In this document: piece by piece, positions 45,505 to 56,481 of the stretch
Layout of the letters: the number at the start of each line of letters is the position of its first letter
Position numbering within the stretch: the stretch's first letter is position 1
Source of the DNA: Adiantum capillus-veneris
Taxonomy: Eukaryota; Streptophyta; Polypodiopsida; Polypodiales; Pteridaceae
DNA length: 64,000 bases
Assembly: GCA_014529385.2 (NCBI GenBank)
Contig: CM043964.1
Span: 2,901,497 to 2,965,496, forward strand
Direction of reading: 5' to 3'
Translations under genes and position numbers: made by a program
Notes under the pieces: model-generated
The model's input: the letters and a program-made list of their open reading frames with translations, nothing else
What the model was told of the DNA's origin: nothing
Database searches by the model: none

Positions 45505-48500
45505 CTCCCCCTCGAGCTCTGCATATCGCAGAGTCCAAGCATATTCCGGAAACGTGGAAGCTTCTCAGCTCCGAGGACCTTGGTAAAGATATCCGCTATT
45601 TGCTCCTCTGTGCTGACGTAGACCAAGTCGATGTCGCCCGCTGACACTCGCTCTCGAACGTAGTGGTAATGGACCTCTATGTGCTTGGTCCTGGAATGGA
45701 ACACTGGGTTCCTAGCCAACTGCATGCTGCTGCGGTTGTCACAATGGATGACAATCTGCTGGTCCACCTGCACTCCCAAGTCCTCAAGTGATGTGCGTAG
45801 CCAAGCTACCTCGCACGCTGCAACTGCTGCACCTCTGTACTCGGCCTCTGTGCTCGATAAAGCAATCGTAGGCTGCTTTTTGCTGCTCCAAGTAACAGCA
45901 ACACTCCCAAAAGAGAACATTAAGCCACTCATAGATCTCCTATCAACAATGCTACCTACCCAATCTGCATCTGTATAACCATACAATGCTAATGGCACAT
46001 CTGCTGCATAGAACAATCCGTAGTCAAGAGTCCCTTGCACATACCGAAGTGTGTGTCGTACTCCATCCAAATGTGGCTTCCTTGGAAGCTGCATGAACTG
46101 ACTCTCCAAGCCTACTGTGTAGCTCATGCTTGGCCTCATGATAGTCAAGTAGATTAGACTACCCACAATCTTCCTGTACATCTTGACATCCTCAACAACA
46201 TCACCCTTCTCTGCACTCAGCTTTGCATTCACATCCAAGGGAATAGAAATTGGCTTGCAATCAGCCATACCATACTTTGACAACATGTCCAAAGCATATT
46301 GTCTCTGTGACAGCCATACACCCTCTGGAGTCCTAATCACCTCAATGCCAAGAAAGTAGCGCAACTCGCCCAAATCTTTCATTTCAAACTCCTTTTTGAG
46401 AAGACCCTTCACATGGTCAATCTCCATAGCATTGTCACCCACAATAATACGGTCATCTACATATATGGTAATGACCACAATCCCCACATCACTCTCATGT
46501 ACATAGAGTGAATGATCAGCATGAGCTCTCCTAAAACCAATACTGACAAGATACTTGGCAATCCTGTCATACCATGCTGTAGAGCCCTGCTTCAAACCAT
46601 ACAAAGCTTTGAGAAGTCTGCATACATAATCTGGGTAACCTGGATTGACATAACCAGGTGGCTGATCCATATACACTTCCTCTTGCAACTCACCATTCAA
46701 GAAGGCATTCTTTACATCCATTTGATGCATAATCCATCCTCTAGATGCAGCCACTGCTATGACAGATCTCACAGTCGTCATCTTTGCCACTGGAGCAAAG
46801 GTCTCATAGTCTATGCCATACGTCTGTGCATAACCCTTTGTGACCAGCCTTGCCTTGTGACCCTCAATATTACCATCAGCCTTATGCTTGGTTTTATACA
46901 CCCATTTATAGACAATAGCTTTCTTGCCACTTGGCAATGGCACGAACTTCCATGTGTCGTTTTCTTCCAATGCAGCCATCTCTTCATTCATTGCATCATC
47001 CCAATGCACATTTCCAACTACATCCTCAAAACATGTGGGCTCCACATCCTATATCACCTTAGCCATGTAGGCTTGGTGATGCTCTAGATACCCATCATAA
47101 GTCAATTTCTGAACTGGATTTCTGACTCTGTTAGATCTGCACGGTCCTGGGTCACTCCTTTGCCCTCTAGCATCTTCTTGTACTTTCCTTACACCAGGTG
47201 TCCTGACAGCTGGAATTCCAAATTCCTCATCAAGACTTTGTTCAGAACCATCTGAATCCATATCTACATGTGAAAAACCTGATGATGCATCAGCCATAAA
47301 GGGAGGTTCATCAACCTTTTCCTTTCCTTTTTGTGATACATTCCCTGTACCTGCTAGTGGAGTAACCTGCGTACGTAGTCTACCATTCCATGGCTTCTCA
47401 AGAGAGCCACGAGAAGACGACTCTTCTGGTCCACTCAAAACCTGTGACTGTGGCCTCACATTTTGTACAACCACATCAGCCCCAATAGTGCCATGTGCAT
47501 TACTGTACCAGTTGCTCATCTCATCAAAGACTACATCTCTGCTCACTCGTAATTCTCGTGTAGTAGGATTGTAGCACCTGTACCCCTTTTGTTCAAGTGA
47601 ATATCCCACAAGAATACATTTCTCTACTTTAGGATCCAATTTCCTACGCAACTCATCTGGTACATGCACGTGAGCTATGCAGCCAAACACTTTGAAGTGT
47701 GCCAAATCAGGCTTTGTACCTGTAAACTTTTCCTCAGGCGTTACATCATGCACCGCAACTGTAGGTGTCCTGTTCATAATGTATACAGCTGTATTTACAG
47801 CTTCAGCCCAGAAATGATGAGGCATGTTCTTCTCATTCATCAATGCATGTGCAACATCTACAATGTGCCTATTTTTCCTTTCTGCGACCCCATTCTGCTG
47901 TGGAGTATATCTGCATGTAAACTGCCTGCGTATACCATGCATTCGCAAAAAATCTGAAAAATCATTGGAGAAGTACTCTCCCCCTCCATCTGACCTCAAT
48001 GTCTTGATTTGCATATCTGTCTCCTTCTCAATCATGACTTTGAAGTCCTGAAAGTGACCAAACACTTCACTTTTGTTACGCATGAAGTAGACCCATACTT
48101 TCCTTGTATGGTCATCAATAAAAGAGACATAATATCTACAACCATGTATACTTGCAGTATCGGTTGGACCCCAAACATCTGTGTGCACCACCTCAAGTGG
48201 CTTTTTACATACATTGCGCTCATGTGGAAATGATCCCTTTGACTGTTTTCCAAACTGGCATGCTCCACACACTTTATGCATACCATCCACCTTGAATTTG
48301 GGCAAACCTTTTACAATCTGTTTTGATTGCATGCTGTGCAATCTCTGCTCATTGACATGGACAATGCGTTTGTGCCAAATGTCAACATCAGCCACAACAC
48401 CTGTGCCTTGTGCAAATAATGTAGCTTTTACCTCAGGCATGTCTACATTCAGCGTAAACAGTCTGCCGCCACATTTGCCCTCTGTGATAAGCTTATATCC

Positions 48501-49817
48501 ATTCTAGAAATCTTCTACATAACTGCCATTTGGATTGAAGCGAACCTGCAAACCCTGCTCAACCATTTGTCCAACAGAAACAAGATTCTTTGTAATGTTT
48601 GGGACATGAAGTACATCTGCTAAGTACTTTGATTTCCCACTCTTCGTATTTAGAGGTATGTCCCCTACATGAGCAATGGGGTGAGTTGTGTCATCTCCTG
48701 TCTGCACATAGCCTGACACATCTGGTTTGCGCATATCTCTAAACCACTCTCCACGAGACATCATGTGATTAGAGGCACCTGAATCCACATACCAAACATC
48801 ATCTTGGGTGGAATTCTCTGCAATCATTGTATTCATTACCTGCTACATAACAAACATGCGCTCATTTTTGCTGTCATCTGCATCTTTGCTAGTAGATGCA
48901 TAGTTGCCCTGTTCTCTCTTTCCACTTGCTTTTCCCTTTGGACAGTCACGTGACATGTGACCTCTTTCACCACAAGTCCAACATTCTCTGCTATCTGCAG
49001 TATGTTGCTGCCTGCTTGATCCTGCACCACGACCTCTTTGACTCCCCCTGCCTTGAGATTGATTTCCCCTACCACCTATATTGTTTTGATTTGATTGACC
49101 TTCTTGAAATTGGCCCCTGCAACCACTTGGGCCTCGACCACGACCTCTACCTCTACCTCTGTTGGAGTTAGAATCGAAGGCCTGTTCAGACCTATTTCTG
49201 CCACGAGAAGAAGACGTGTCAAGACCAAGGTTCTTCTCCTCAAGAATAAGCATAGAAATCAAATCTTGGAACATGGGGATGTCATCTCTTGTATTCATGG
49301 AAGACTTGAAATGTACATACTCATCTCCTAGACCATCCAAGCATACACGGACAATGTCATCGTCTTCCACTGAGACTTTAATAGATCCAAGAGCCTCAAT
49401 GATACTCTTGATCTTCAAAGAATAATCATTGATGGAGAGGTTGTTCCTCTTAACCTGATTTAGCTCCGACTTTAGTTGAAGCTTCCTGGCCTTGGTGTTC
49501 ACCTCCAACACTCTGCCTAAGTTTTTCCATGCAATGGCGGGGGTTTCAGCATCCTATAGATAGCCCATCATGCCATCTGTGATGGTCATAGAAATCCAAT
49601 ACATCACTTTGCTTTGGCCTTGTTGTTAGTCCCTCAAAGCTTTCCTTTGTTCTGCTGTAGCATTTGCCTCGGGAATCTCTGGTTCCTTTTCATTGTCTCC
49701 TTCTACATAGTCCCAATAACCTTTTCCTTTTAGGAAATTTGTTATTCTGAACTTCCATGTAGGGTAGTTATTTTTCTCAAGCTTCTCAGTGACAATCTGA
49801 CTGAAACCGTCAGACAT
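45477..49817 (-). pseudogene. gag-pol: Copia Gag-Pol of J (five in-frame stops, no frameshift)
   Basis: A single frame of 1447 codons from ATG 49817. Domains in copia order: gag (KLEKNNYPTWKFRITNFLKG); zinc knuckle CWTCGERGHMSRDC (about 48985); protease VWYVDSGASNHM (about 48800); integrase zinc region WHKRIVHVNEQRLH and core VHTDVWGP, LRSDGGGEYF, QNGVAERKN; RT with EGHKARLVTKGYAQ and YVDDRIIVG; RNase H with IHCDNRSSMQLARNP and SRTKHIEVHYH. Stops fall at 49626-49628 (TAA), about 49555 (TAG), 48843-48845 (TAG), 48504-48506 (TAG) and 47046-47048 (TAG). The absence of any frameshift indicates moderate age. Confidence 0.93.
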
Positions 49818-50082
49818 CTTGAAGCACTAAGACAAAATAGCTGCAATCTGCAAAAACCTGCAAATCTGCTGAACCTGCTATCGTGGTACCTGTAACGCTT
49901 TCTACACTCAACGAGTGTCCACAATCAAGCGTACATACAACCATTGTACTTGTACAGTAAATCTCTGTGTACTGTACTTTGGAGACCTGTTCAGGAACTT
50001 GTACGAAAAACTTTGGCATCTAGTTGTGGATTACGAACGAATGAATTGTGATGCTCTTGCTCTCTTAGCCTCTCTTGCCTAC

Positions 50083-50099
50083 ACTAGGCTCTGATACCA
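50083..50099 (-). promoter_or_regulatory. Primer-binding site of copia J
   Basis: The minus strand reads ATGGTATCAGAGCCTAG directly after the 5' LTR, complementary to the 3' end of plant initiator-Met tRNA, as usual for copia elements. Confidence 0.85.
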
Positions 50100-50420
50100 T
50101 GTAAAGAAGGAGGATTTAAGGGAGCTACACAAGACAAGCACAAAGCACACAGAGATGGAAATCTTCTTCTTCTTAGTACAAAAAAGAGAGTACAAAATGA
50201 CTAAGTGCTAAAACTGAAAAGTAGCACATATGTACATGCGGTCACTAAGTGTGAAGTCGCTAGAAGCGTACTAGGCTGGCACTATAAGTGTAGTCCAGCT
50301 GTAGAATCACTGACAGAGATCCTCCGTGTTGGTCACCTAACGTGCCAGTGAGTAAATGCCGTAAGCGGCCAAGACCCGTAGTGGATGCGAGCTCAAGATG
50401 TAGAGCTCGACATCTCAACA
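50100..50420 (-). repeat. 5' LTR of copia J
   Basis: 321 bp, same ends as 45184-45504. Confidence 0.93.
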
Positions 50421-50427
50421 GCAATGA

Positions 50428-50608
50428 TGGTGCAACCAAAGTTGGTCCAAGCTAGGAGATGGTCAATGCCAGGCAGAGGAAGCATGTGAGTGCACTGCAG
50501 AAGGCTAGGGCAGGGTACCCAGGCCCTAGGCAGCCCAAGGATAGCGGAGGTGTATGTTCGAAGTGGTTTTTTAGTCCAAAGATGTGATGCAAAGAGCCAA
50601 GCAGGTTG
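50428..50608 (+). repeat. 3' LTR of F, first part
   Basis: TGGTGCAACCAAAGTTGG onward aligns with 40883-41060. It is interrupted at AAGCAGGTTG by element G. Confidence 0.8.
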
Positions 50609-50948
50609 TGTAAGGAATTGGATCGTGCTAGCTAGGGTGGATGAAAGGGAAACATAGTGCAAGCATGTGCGTAATCAAGATTATCACTCAAGTGAATTAG
50701 GTTCCAAGATACAATTAGCTTGGACTCATAAACACAATCTTGATTATTGACTTAGCTTAGCACAAGCTCACAATAGACAAGCATGTAGTGCAAAATAGAG
50801 TTGTGTTTATTCATTCATGAAATGAGCTTTAAGTAGCTCTACAGCCTTGCTCCACAGCATGTGGGATAAATCCACTCTCTTCTCCTTGACTCACACTTTA
50901 GGACAAAGCAGGAGAACTCACACTTTAGGACAAAGCTCACACTTTACA
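50609..50948 (-). repeat. 3' LTR of G
   Basis: 340 bp, TGTAAGGAATTGG to CACTTTACA, with about a dozen differences from 53266-53605 by eye. Confidence 0.88.
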
Positions 50949-50989
50949 ATCCTCCCCTTGAGGTTTGGACTATGACACGATACTGAATA

Positions 50990-51165
50990 TGCACAATCCA
51001 CACAGGCTGACAAAATCCACACAGGATGGTGATATCCACACAGGAAAGTAAAGTCAACAAAAGATGGTGATATCCACACAGGATGGTAAAATCCACACAA
51101 GAACAATCCACAAAGGATGGTGATGTCCACACAGGATGATAAGCTGGTATCCACACAGGAAAAAG
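50990..51165. repeat. ATCCACACAGGATGGTG minisatellite in G
   Basis: Roughly 8-9 degenerate units of ATCCACACAGGATGGTGAT lie between the polypurine tract and the gag remnant. Related units recur at about 53180-53232 on the other side of the embedded LTR. Translated ORFs over it (CVDITILCG-like) are shadows. Confidence 0.75.
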
Positions 51166-51195
51166 TCCTCCCCTACAAGTAGAGAGTCTGCATCT

Positions 51196-51414
51196 TCAAA
51201 ATGGGTCTTCCCAAACGCTGCCTTCATCTTCGTCCTTTTTGTCTTCTACTATGTGAGCTAAGTGCACTCCATCGGGTTTGGCTTGTTGCTCTAATGCATT
51301 GCTAATGATAGACCACAAACATTTTTTCATAAGATAGCCTGTTAACTTTGTTTGCCAAGTGTGAAATCCCTCCCCATTGAATTTCTCTATTCCCTTGTCC
51401 CCCATTTGTGCCAA
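51196..51414 (-). pseudogene. Copia gag remnant in G
   Basis: 72 codons begin MAQMGDKGIEKFNGEGFHTW, followed by LTGYLMKKCLWSII, the usual start of copia Gag (FNGxNFxxWKxxMxxYL). It stops after an acidic stretch, with no zinc knuckle or protease downstream. Confidence 0.65.
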
Positions 51415-52938
51415 TAGAGGGGCCTTAGCTTAGGAGACTCTCCTAGCCAATGTCTTCCTCTTTACACAATGCACAAATAAAGAAAGACGATATTTATTTG
51501 CAAGTTATTGTGCTTGGTTGGGTTCATTTCATTGCAAGTTGAGAGGGAAAATTTCTTTGGTAAAGCTCTACTTCCTTTTGTGAAGCTCCTCTTCACCGTC
51601 GGTGAAGCCCCTCTTCACAAGGAGGTAATGCCCTTTGCTTTAATGGGTGAAGCTCATTGGAATTTTCCGCTTCCGATGCTTGAAGAGTTTGAAAAATTCT
51701 TATGGGAGTGGAGACTACCCCTTTGAAATAACCTTATGGAGTTTGTCCTTTTGTAGGAATGCTTTAGTTGCGTTGGCTTCACCGCAGTGTGTAAAAGCTT
51801 AGGAGCAATCCTTGCTGTGTGGGAATGCACTCTTAAAAAGGAAAACTCAATGACAATTAATCCCAAAAAGAAAATGAGGCTACGTGGGCAGCTTTGCAGG
51901 TTGGGACAGAAAAGCCGGAACAAGCCAGCTAAGGAGCACGCGTCAAGAGGCGTGGAGAGTGGGGGGTGTGGTGGTGCAGTGAGCTGCTTCGACGATGAAG
52001 GTGATGACGAGATGCTGCTACGAGGCAAAAGCTCCTGGTGCAGGCTGTCTCAGATGGAGGAGCGCAAAGGATGGCACCGGGTTTGGGGTCGCAAGCACAG
52101 TAGAAGCCTTCGGGAAGTTTTGAGGGCTTAATATAGGCAGATAGCCCGGGCACATAGGGGTTGCACAACGAAATTATGCAGGGGCAAGAGCAGTTGAAAG
52201 AGTAGAGAGTTGTGAGCAAGACCTGGAGGAGTGCCTCACGCCGGTGGTCAGCAAAAGCAAGAGTGCCGCTTGCCTGTCACTAGTGGCAAGGAGAAGCCGG
52301 GTAAGGGAGCGGCTAGCTGGAGAAGACGTGGGCCAGCATTCCTTTAGCCTCAAAAATAAATTAAAACCTCTCAAATTTAGAGAGATACACATGTGCTCTC
52401 GATAGAGCAGTAGACAAAAAAAGAAAAACTTTTGTTTATCTTCCACCTGATACTTTGACCATCTAAATGTTGCAAAAGTCCCACGCACACACTTTCTCTC
52501 TCGGTTTCAGACTGCAGGGATTAATTACATAAGCTAATAATGCACTTAATGGAGCAAGTTTGATCAGATGATTAAGTGCACTAACGAAGTCGGACTCGAA
52601 CAAGGAGACAGTCGATGGAAAGCTCTTGATGATGGTTGCATACACACATAAAATTGCAGAGCAACTAAACAATAGAATGAGAGAAATGCTAATGCAAAAA
52701 AGGGTTGATAACGAACACAAAGTAGGTCAAAATGAGTATGAAATTCACACTAATTGAGGAATTGCACATACGACCAATGCTAAATGCGAGTTCCCCTTCA
52801 CCTACTCGCCATAGGGTAGTGGTGCATGATCTTGCCCAAGTGGCGATTAGGGATTGGGATTAGTCAGATGATGCAAGTAAAGATTAGAGAGTGCTAATCA
52901 CACAAATGCACACTAATGAACCTAGTTAGCACACCATA
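51415..52938. other. Non-coding interior of G
   Basis: No recognisable gene is found in either strand. ORFs of 70-125 codons overlap on both strands and lack domains. A short GTGAAGC(T/C)CCTCTTCAC imperfect inverted repeat occurs near 51580-51620. Confidence 0.4.
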
Positions 52939-53139
52939 GCTCTGATACCAATTGTTGGTCCCAAGGGGGTAGCCTTCCTGGGAGGTCACCCATCCCAGTA
53001 CTGTCATCGCACAAGCGTGCTTAACAACGATGTTCCACAAATTGGTCTAGCTATCTAGACCCCAAAACCTTAAGGTGTTAGGGACCTCCGGTCTAGCCAA
53101 TTTATGCAAGCATTGTTACAAGTTGGGCTTACCCCAACA
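52939..53139 (-). repeat. Short LTR (H) with 5S-rRNA-like segment, Cassandra-like
   Basis: The LTR 52953-53139 (187 bp) runs TGTTGG...CCCAACA. To its left is an inverted primer site GCTCTGATACCAAT (minus strand ATTGGTATCAGAGC); to its right is ATCTCCTCCTTAAGCC, an inverted polypurine tract. It therefore sits between two internal regions like a shared LTR. On the minus strand about 52970-53036 reads GTTAAGCACGCTTG, AGTACTGGGATGGGTGACC and TCCCAGGAAG, matching the 3' half of plant 5S rRNA including the internal control region. Cassandra TRIM elements carry 5S sequence in their LTRs; that assignment is likely but the LTR is short. Confidence 0.75.
52970..53036 (-). ncRNA. 5S rRNA-derived segment (partial, in LTR)
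   Basis: Similar to the 3' half of 5S rRNA with scattered substitutions; the 5' half of 5S is not evident. It could provide RNA polymerase III promoter elements to the LTR. It is not a functional 5S gene. Confidence 0.7.
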
Positions 53140-53265
53140 ATCTCCTCCTTAAGCCAAACTTGGGATGCTCATTCAATATCCACACAGGATGACAACCAAT
53201 GTCCACTCAGGATGACAATTCTCCACACAGGAGTCAAAGCATCCAACCAAGGCTCGGATACCAAT

Positions 53266-53605
53266 TGTTAGGAATTGGATCGTGCTAGCTAGGGTGGATG
53301 AAAGGGAAACATAGTGCAAGCGTGTGTGTAAGCAAGATTATCACTCAAGTGAATTAGGTTCCAAGATAGAATTAGCTTGGACTCATAAACACAATCTTGA
53401 GTATTGACTTAGCTTAGCACAAGCTCACCATAGACAAGCATGTAGTGCAAAATAGAGTTGTGTTTATTCATTCATGAAATGAGATTTAAGTAGCTCTACA
53501 GCCTTGCTCCATGGCATGTGGGATAAATCGACTCTCTTCTCCTTGACTCACACTTTAGGAAAAAGCAGGAGAACTCACACTTTAGGACAAAGCTCACACT
53601 TTACA
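53266..53605 (-). repeat. 5' LTR of G
   Basis: 340 bp, TGTTAGGAATTGG to CACTTTACA, followed by the GGTTG duplication. Confidence 0.88.
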
Positions 53606-55637
53606 GGTTGGTGGCCTACTGTGCCTGAGATGTGGGTTTTATGTGCTAGAGTGTAGTGGTCATTGTGCTCTAGAAGCCAGTCGAGACGGCTCATCAAACG
53701 GAGCCCTGGTGCTCAAGATATTACATTTTAAAGTTGAAGTGTGTAGCAGATCCCCAACGGACAGGGCAACTGGGGATAGGTGGCCCGGGCTGATGTGAGT
53801 GTATACATGTGTAGTGCTTGAGTTATGGAGCATGCTGGTCTTCTTGGATTACGAATCGGAGCTCAGGTTAGCAAGATATGGTCAGTTGGAGATTTTTCGG
53901 GGGCCGGGTCTTAGCCCACTTGCACACATTGGAGGGTGTGCCATCTGGCATCTTTTGGGCCTCTCCAAGGTTTTCGGTGGAAGGGTGAGTCATGTGGAGC
54001 TAGCATGAATTGACTGCACATAATCTGATGCTTGGTCGGCCAGATACAGGGAGATGAAGTTGGGATCCGGTTGGCAGTAGAAGGTGTTCACATGATTCTT
54101 CAAGTTTTTGGTTGCATTGGATACCGGACTCCGGGGAGTCGGAATACAGTGGTGTTGGCATGGCCAGGGACCGATAAAGTGGGGACTCGACACTGCTTTG
54201 TGACTTGATGATTGGATCAGCAGGTGGTGTATAGCATGCAGGGCAAGTAAAGGGGAAAAAATGGGCTAGAGGAGGTTTTGTGGAGGGAAAAAAAAATCTT
54301 AGAATTTCAAGTCCTTGGAGGCCGTTCAAGCGAGTGCTGCCACGTGGCTTAGAAAGTCCCACATGCGCTGTAAGGCACCGGAAGTTAGGAGTAGATATAT
54401 TGGGGCATGGCCGTATTGGAGGCATGCAAGAGGGAGAGAGAGGAAGCTCGCTTCGTGAGCTATGGTGGCGAGCGCCTCAGGCGCTGCACAGGGCAGAAAT
54501 GCCTTGGTTTTGACGGCAGTTGATGAGGGGCGGCGGCGCAGGTGGCACGCCCGCGGCGGAGAAAGGCGCAGTGGCGTCCGCGTGGAGAGTTGGTAGTGAT
54601 GATGTGTCAAGCCTGATTTAGGGGTGGTCCTGTGGCCCGAAATTTTGAGGAGGAGGAAGAGGGCAATAGCGATATCTCTATTGCCTCCCCCCCTCAGGTA
54701 AGAGAGAGGTCCTGTGGAGGTTAAGCATAGGAAGCAGGAGGGAGAATCCGAGAGTAGCCATGAAGGCCAAGTGAACTGGGCAAAGACCAAAGGGCCAGTT
54801 GAAGCCGGGCAAGGGCAAGTGAGCAATGGCCGGACAAATCAAAGGGTGCAAAGCCAAGCCAAATGCAAGGTGAAAAAGGAGCCAAAGAGAAGGCTGGAGG
54901 AGTCAAATAGAGAGGATAAGTCAAAGTCAAGCATGTGGAGCAGTGCAAGGTTGAGGCCACAAAGGGTAAAAGTGAAAGATGAAAATTAAAAAAAAAATGC
55001 CAAGGGGCAATAGCGACATCACTAATGCCCCCCCAAAGTGCAAAAGAGAGCAGATAGAAAAAAGGCGGTGCCTCTCCTCCCAAGAGATACCAAGAATGGG
55101 TGCCATATGGACCAATTAAAGGGCAGTTTCCCCAAATGGAACCCCCCACCCTATAAAAGTCAAAAATTGATCAAATTAGGGGCTTTTTTCTTGGTTTTGG
55201 GCCATTTGGAAGCCTGCAAAGTGGAGCTTTTGGATAGAGGAGTGTGCCTGTCAAAGCCCTTTATATCTCTCTTGTGTCAATGGCCATGGTGATGGCAGTG
55301 TGAGTTTGTACAGGTGTTTTTTGGATTGCAATCGAGTCGTTGTTGCCTCTCCTTGCTGTTGTTTCCCCTTCCCCCCTTCTCTTTTTCCTGCTTTCATGGT
55401 TCTCTCCGGTGCCGACTGTGTGGAAGTGTGTTACCCCCCGGACCGATGGTGTTTGAGTGAGAGAGTGAGATTGAGCGGCTGTGTGCGTGTGTAAGGGTGG
55501 ATACAGGCCATGGCAATAGGTGTGCATCGTGTGGTGGTTTTGTAGAGTGTGTGAGCAGTGCCAATGGAGCAGGTGGTGGTCTGCTAGTGTGAGTTGTGTG
55601 TTTGAAGGTGTTGTCCAAGAGGATAGGGGTGTTGTGC
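53606..55637 (+). repeat. 3' LTR of F, second part, truncated
   Basis: Aligns with about 41059-43060 of the 5' LTR, including the CCCTATAAAAG TATA-like box (about 55150-55160) and the paired purine-rich blocks. It ends abruptly at GGTGTTGTG, where family-C LTR sequence (CTCAATCGTACTC) begins. Confidence 0.8.
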
Positions 55638-55983
55638 TCAATCGTACTCTCTCTCTCTCTCTCTCACGCATACACATACGCACAAGGAGATGAAGAAGAA
55701 GAAGATGGAGATGGAGCAAGAGCACTCTTCAATTGCACAAATGAGAGAATGAGTGAATTTTAGGTTTAGTTGACTTTTATATGATCTCACCCCATTCACA
55801 CTTGGGCACCCATGCTTAGCCAACTAATCCCTTGAATGATTCAGTTAGAATGTGCCTCTCATCGACAATCACTCTTACCCTTTTCCTATTGGACCGACAA
55901 GCCCGGTACCTGACTCTACCAAGTAAATAATACAACGTCCGTCGTATGTGATAGGGTCTCTGTGAGCTGTGAGAGTTAACATG
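55638..55983 (-). repeat. Family-C LTR, minus orientation
   Basis: Reverse complement of 61504-61839: it ends GAGAGTTAACA, and its TATA-like ATATAAAAGTC lies at about 55770-55781 (inverted). A CT microsatellite starts it. Confidence 0.8.
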
Positions 55984-56440
55984 CCCCCCTTTCTGATGTA
56001 GATTCTGTCCTCAGAAGCTATTGAGTTGAAGCTCGTTCGTCGAGGTGGAAGAGCTTTGACATGAATGTCCTTAGCCTCCTTCAGTCACTGCAAAATCAAA
56101 CAACATTGGCACAGTAATTGCATTCTCATGATTAAAAAGCATATGCAGTTGTAGGTAGACAATTTGATTGGTAAAAGAATTTTAAACCATTTGTCAGCAA
56201 CAATAAACATTAAATTGCAATATAATCAAATGCATAAAAAGATGTAAAGGTAAAAAATTAAACAAGTCTGGGGTCGCTAATTTAACGATCAAAAGGCAAT
56301 AAAGATCGACTATTAATACCATGGGCAAGCTTCTTAAGTTTCTCTGGTCAATTAAGTTGTTTAATTGCGAGAGCCAAGTATTTCATGTTCGAGGGCTGAC
56401 TAGAGGCTATACCTAAAAGACATTGTAGTTGAGCTACGAT
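55984..56440 (-). other. Family-C 3' tail with inverted polypurine tract
   Basis: TGCCCCCCTTTCTGATGTAG is the reverse complement of the polypurine region before the LTR at 61504. The rest matches about 61040-61500 in reverse. It is non-coding. It abuts, head to head, the plus-strand gag of D, which marks a rearrangement junction near 56440. Confidence 0.7.
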
Positions 56441-56481
56441 AAAAGGAATTCTCATGAAATCATCATGTCCTACAATCCACA

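Larger units (their letters stand above)
45184..50420 (-). mobile_element. Copia LTR retrotransposon J, structurally complete
   Basis: 5237 bp with 321-bp LTRs (45184-45504 and 50100-50420; about a dozen differences by eye) and 5-bp GCAAT duplications (45179-45183 and 50421-50425). On the minus strand the 5' LTR is followed by TGGTATCAGAGCCTAG, the initiator-Met primer site, and the 3' LTR is preceded by GAGCTCGAGGGGGAG. It is inserted at the polypurine/3' LTR edge of F. Confidence 0.95.
50609..53605 (-). mobile_element. Non-autonomous copia derivative G
   Basis: 2997 bp with 340-bp LTRs (50609-50948 and 53266-53605) and GGTTG duplications (50604-50608 and 53606-53610). On the minus strand the 5' LTR is followed by ATTGGTATCCGAGCCTTGG (initiator-Met-like primer site), and the 3' LTR is preceded by CCTCAAGGGGAGGAT. 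Inside are only a short gag remnant, a minisatellite, and an embedded short LTR with 5S-like sequence. No protease, integrase or RT is seen. Confidence 0.85.
40883..55637 (+). mobile_element. Non-autonomous Ty3-type element F (gag only), with nested insertions
   Basis: Consists of the 5' LTR (40883-43123), the gag frame, a polypurine tract, and a 3' LTR (from 50428) broken by J at its edge and by G inside. The 3' LTR is truncated at 55637, where it joins family-C LTR sequence. It is inserted in gag of element E. Confidence 0.7.

Noticed and set aside
52970-53036. Functional 5S rRNA gene
   Set aside because: Only the 3' half is present, it is diverged, and it lies inside an LTR.
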